6,974 nucleotides of DNA from SBBV01 sp036555425. Its GTDB lineage: Bacteria > Pseudomonadota > Alphaproteobacteria > Bin65. The stretch spans positions 1 through 6,974 of the forward strand of contig DATBLL010000178.1 in the NCBI GenBank assembly GCA_036555425.1, in the 5' to 3' direction. Both the position numbers and the translations under genes were made by a program. The notes under the pieces are model-generated. The model was not told the DNA's origin, did no database searches, and saw only the letters and a list, made by a program, of their open reading frames with translations. Shown here piece by piece: positions 6,403 to 6,974 of the stretch. Position 1 is the first letter of the stretch. The number at the start of each line of letters is the position of its first letter.

Positions 6403-6558
6403 CCCTCACCTCCCATTCGTCGCAAGCGCGACGAATGGGCCCCTCCTCTCCCCAGGGGAGAGGATGACGTGGCGCGCTTTCGCACTTACTTCTCTCTCCC
6501 ACGACGCGGGAGAGACGGGGCCCAGGCAACGCCAAGGGCGTTGCTTGGGAAGTGAGGG
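6403..6558. repeat. Palindromic intergenic repeat unit with imperfect 12-bp terminal inverted repeats and four hairpins
   Basis: The unit is bounded by CCCTCACCTCCC (6403-6414) and its complement at 6547-6558, with 11 of 12 bases pairing. Inside are four inverted repeats in series: CCCATTCGTCGC at 6412-6423 with 6428-6439 (12 bp, loop AAGC); TCCTCTCCCC at 6444-6453 with 6455-6464 (10 bp around one central base); TCTCTCCC at 6493-6500 with 6508-6515 (8 bp, 7-nt loop); and CCCAGGCAACGCC at 6521-6533 with 6537-6549 (13 bp with one mismatch). It fills nearly all of the 188 bp between the fccB-like gene and hrpB and ends 2 bp from the fccB-like stop codon. GGGGAGAGG-type repeats of this style are familiar between genes in Hyphomicrobiales (recollection, not a search). 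There is no T-run after any stem, so it is not a standard intrinsic terminator, although the stems may protect the fccB-like transcript's 3' end. Confidence 0.78.
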
Positions 6559-6560
6559 AT

Positions 6561-6974
6561 CTACCCCCACACCTCCGTGGTGTTGGCCTTGTACCAGCTC
6601 TCGGCGTAACGGGCCTCGGCCTTGCGGAATTCGGCGTCGGCCTGGGCGGGACTGACGCCGCCGCCGGGCGCGGCCGTCATCTTCCCGTCCTTGACCACGA
6701 ACACGTTGGCGACGGAGATGCCGTAGTCGGGCCCGACCACGCTGTAGCAGGTGTTGGCGAAGGACGGCGTCGCCGGCTCCTTGCCCTGGAGCATGGCGAC
6801 GATGGCGGCCGCCACGACCTTGCCCTGGCTCGAGGCCGAGAAGCCGGATTTCGGCATCGGCGCCGCGATCGAGGCATCGCCGATGACGTGGATGTCCTTC
6901 TGCTTGGTCGACTCGAACGTCGCCGGATTGATCGGGCACCAATCGCCCTGGTTGACCCCCGCCGCCATTGCGAT
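6561..6974 (-). CDS. fccB: Flavocytochrome c sulfide dehydrogenase, flavoprotein subunit (FccB/SoxF-type), C-terminal part
   Basis: Only the last 137 residues are visible; the frame is open to the right edge (codons for Ile and Ala precede an internal Met at 6968), so the 5' part lies outside the window. It ends in TAG at 6563-6561. Recognisable family features are WCPINPATFES (12-22), IHVIGDASIAAPMPKSGFSA (28-47) with the FAD-binding GD, a helix SQGKVVAAAIVAMLQG, and ANTCYSVVGPDYGISVANVF (73-92). Cys76 in NTCYS lies 62 residues from the end, where the family has the C-terminal cysteine of its redox-active disulfide (Cys337 in Allochromatium, from memory). The enzyme oxidises sulfide in the periplasm and passes electrons to a cytochrome c subunit; that subunit is not in the window. 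The symbol soxF is used for the equivalent protein in sox clusters, so fccB and soxF cannot be separated without the neighbouring genes. Confidence 0.88.
   Translation of the reverse strand: MAMAAGVNQGDWCPINPATFESTKQKDIHVIGDASIAAPMPKSGFSASSQGKVVAAAIVAMLQGKEPATPSFANTCYSVVGPDYGISVANVFVVKDGKMTAAPGGGVSPAQADAEFRKAEARYAESWYKANTTEVWG

Noticed and set aside
6381..6409. TATAGA before hrpB as a -10 element
   Set aside because: It overlaps the ribosome-binding site, and the -35 position reads GTGAGG, so transcription from it would leave almost no leader.
4247..6535. 762-codon open frame on the minus strand in another phase of hrpB
   Set aside because: It is shifted relative to the frame carrying Walker A, DEVH and the C-terminal HrpB motifs. 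Its protein is Arg-rich nonsense.
6521..6549. Hairpin downstream of the fccB-like gene as an intrinsic terminator
   Set aside because: The stem is stable but is followed by GC-rich sequence without a T-run, and it belongs to the repeat unit.

Overview
The window looks like a chromosomal segment of a high-GC alphaproteobacterium, most likely of the order Hyphomicrobiales (Bradyrhizobium/Xanthobacteraceae-like). This rests on the high GC content, GC-rich codon third positions, the gene families present (paired DUF459-type SGNH proteins, HrpB, flavocytochrome c sulfide dehydrogenase) and two palindrome-rich intergenic repeats of a style common in that order. The assignment is inference; there is no rRNA or marker gene to confirm it. 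Every convincing gene lies on the minus strand, so transcription runs from high to low coordinates.

In order of transcription: (1) 6974-6561, the 3' end of an FccB/SoxF-type flavoprotein of flavocytochrome c sulfide dehydrogenase; (2) 6558-6403, an intergenic palindromic repeat unit with imperfect terminal inverted repeats and four hairpins; (3) 6372-3919, a complete DEAH-box helicase HrpB; (4) 3871-3041, a small exported SGNH hydrolase of the DUF459 type; (5) 2894-2109, its paralogue; (6) 2112-649, a larger exported SGNH hydrolase resembling Ape1-type peptidoglycan O-acetylesterases, overlapping the previous gene by ATGA; (7) 627-450, a second palindromic repeat with perfect 15-bp terminal inverted repeats enclosing four hairpins; (8) 414-1, the first 138 codons of an MBOAT (AlgI-like) membrane O-acyltransferase, which runs off the left edge.

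The biological core is the left half: three secreted SGNH enzymes followed by a membrane MBOAT acyltransferase. MBOAT plus SGNH partners is the logic of known envelope O-acetylation systems (AlgI/AlgJ/AlgX, PatA/PatB/Ape1, DltB/DltD). In those, the MBOAT moves an acyl group across the membrane and SGNH proteins place it on, or remove it from, an extracytoplasmic glycan. The glycan here cannot be named from sequence. A cassette with a tandem pair of DUF459 proteins plus an Ape1-like enzyme is the most promising candidate for an incompletely described system in this window. HrpB and the sulfide dehydrogenase look like unrelated neighbours. No tRNA, rRNA, CRISPR array, transposase or phage gene was seen.
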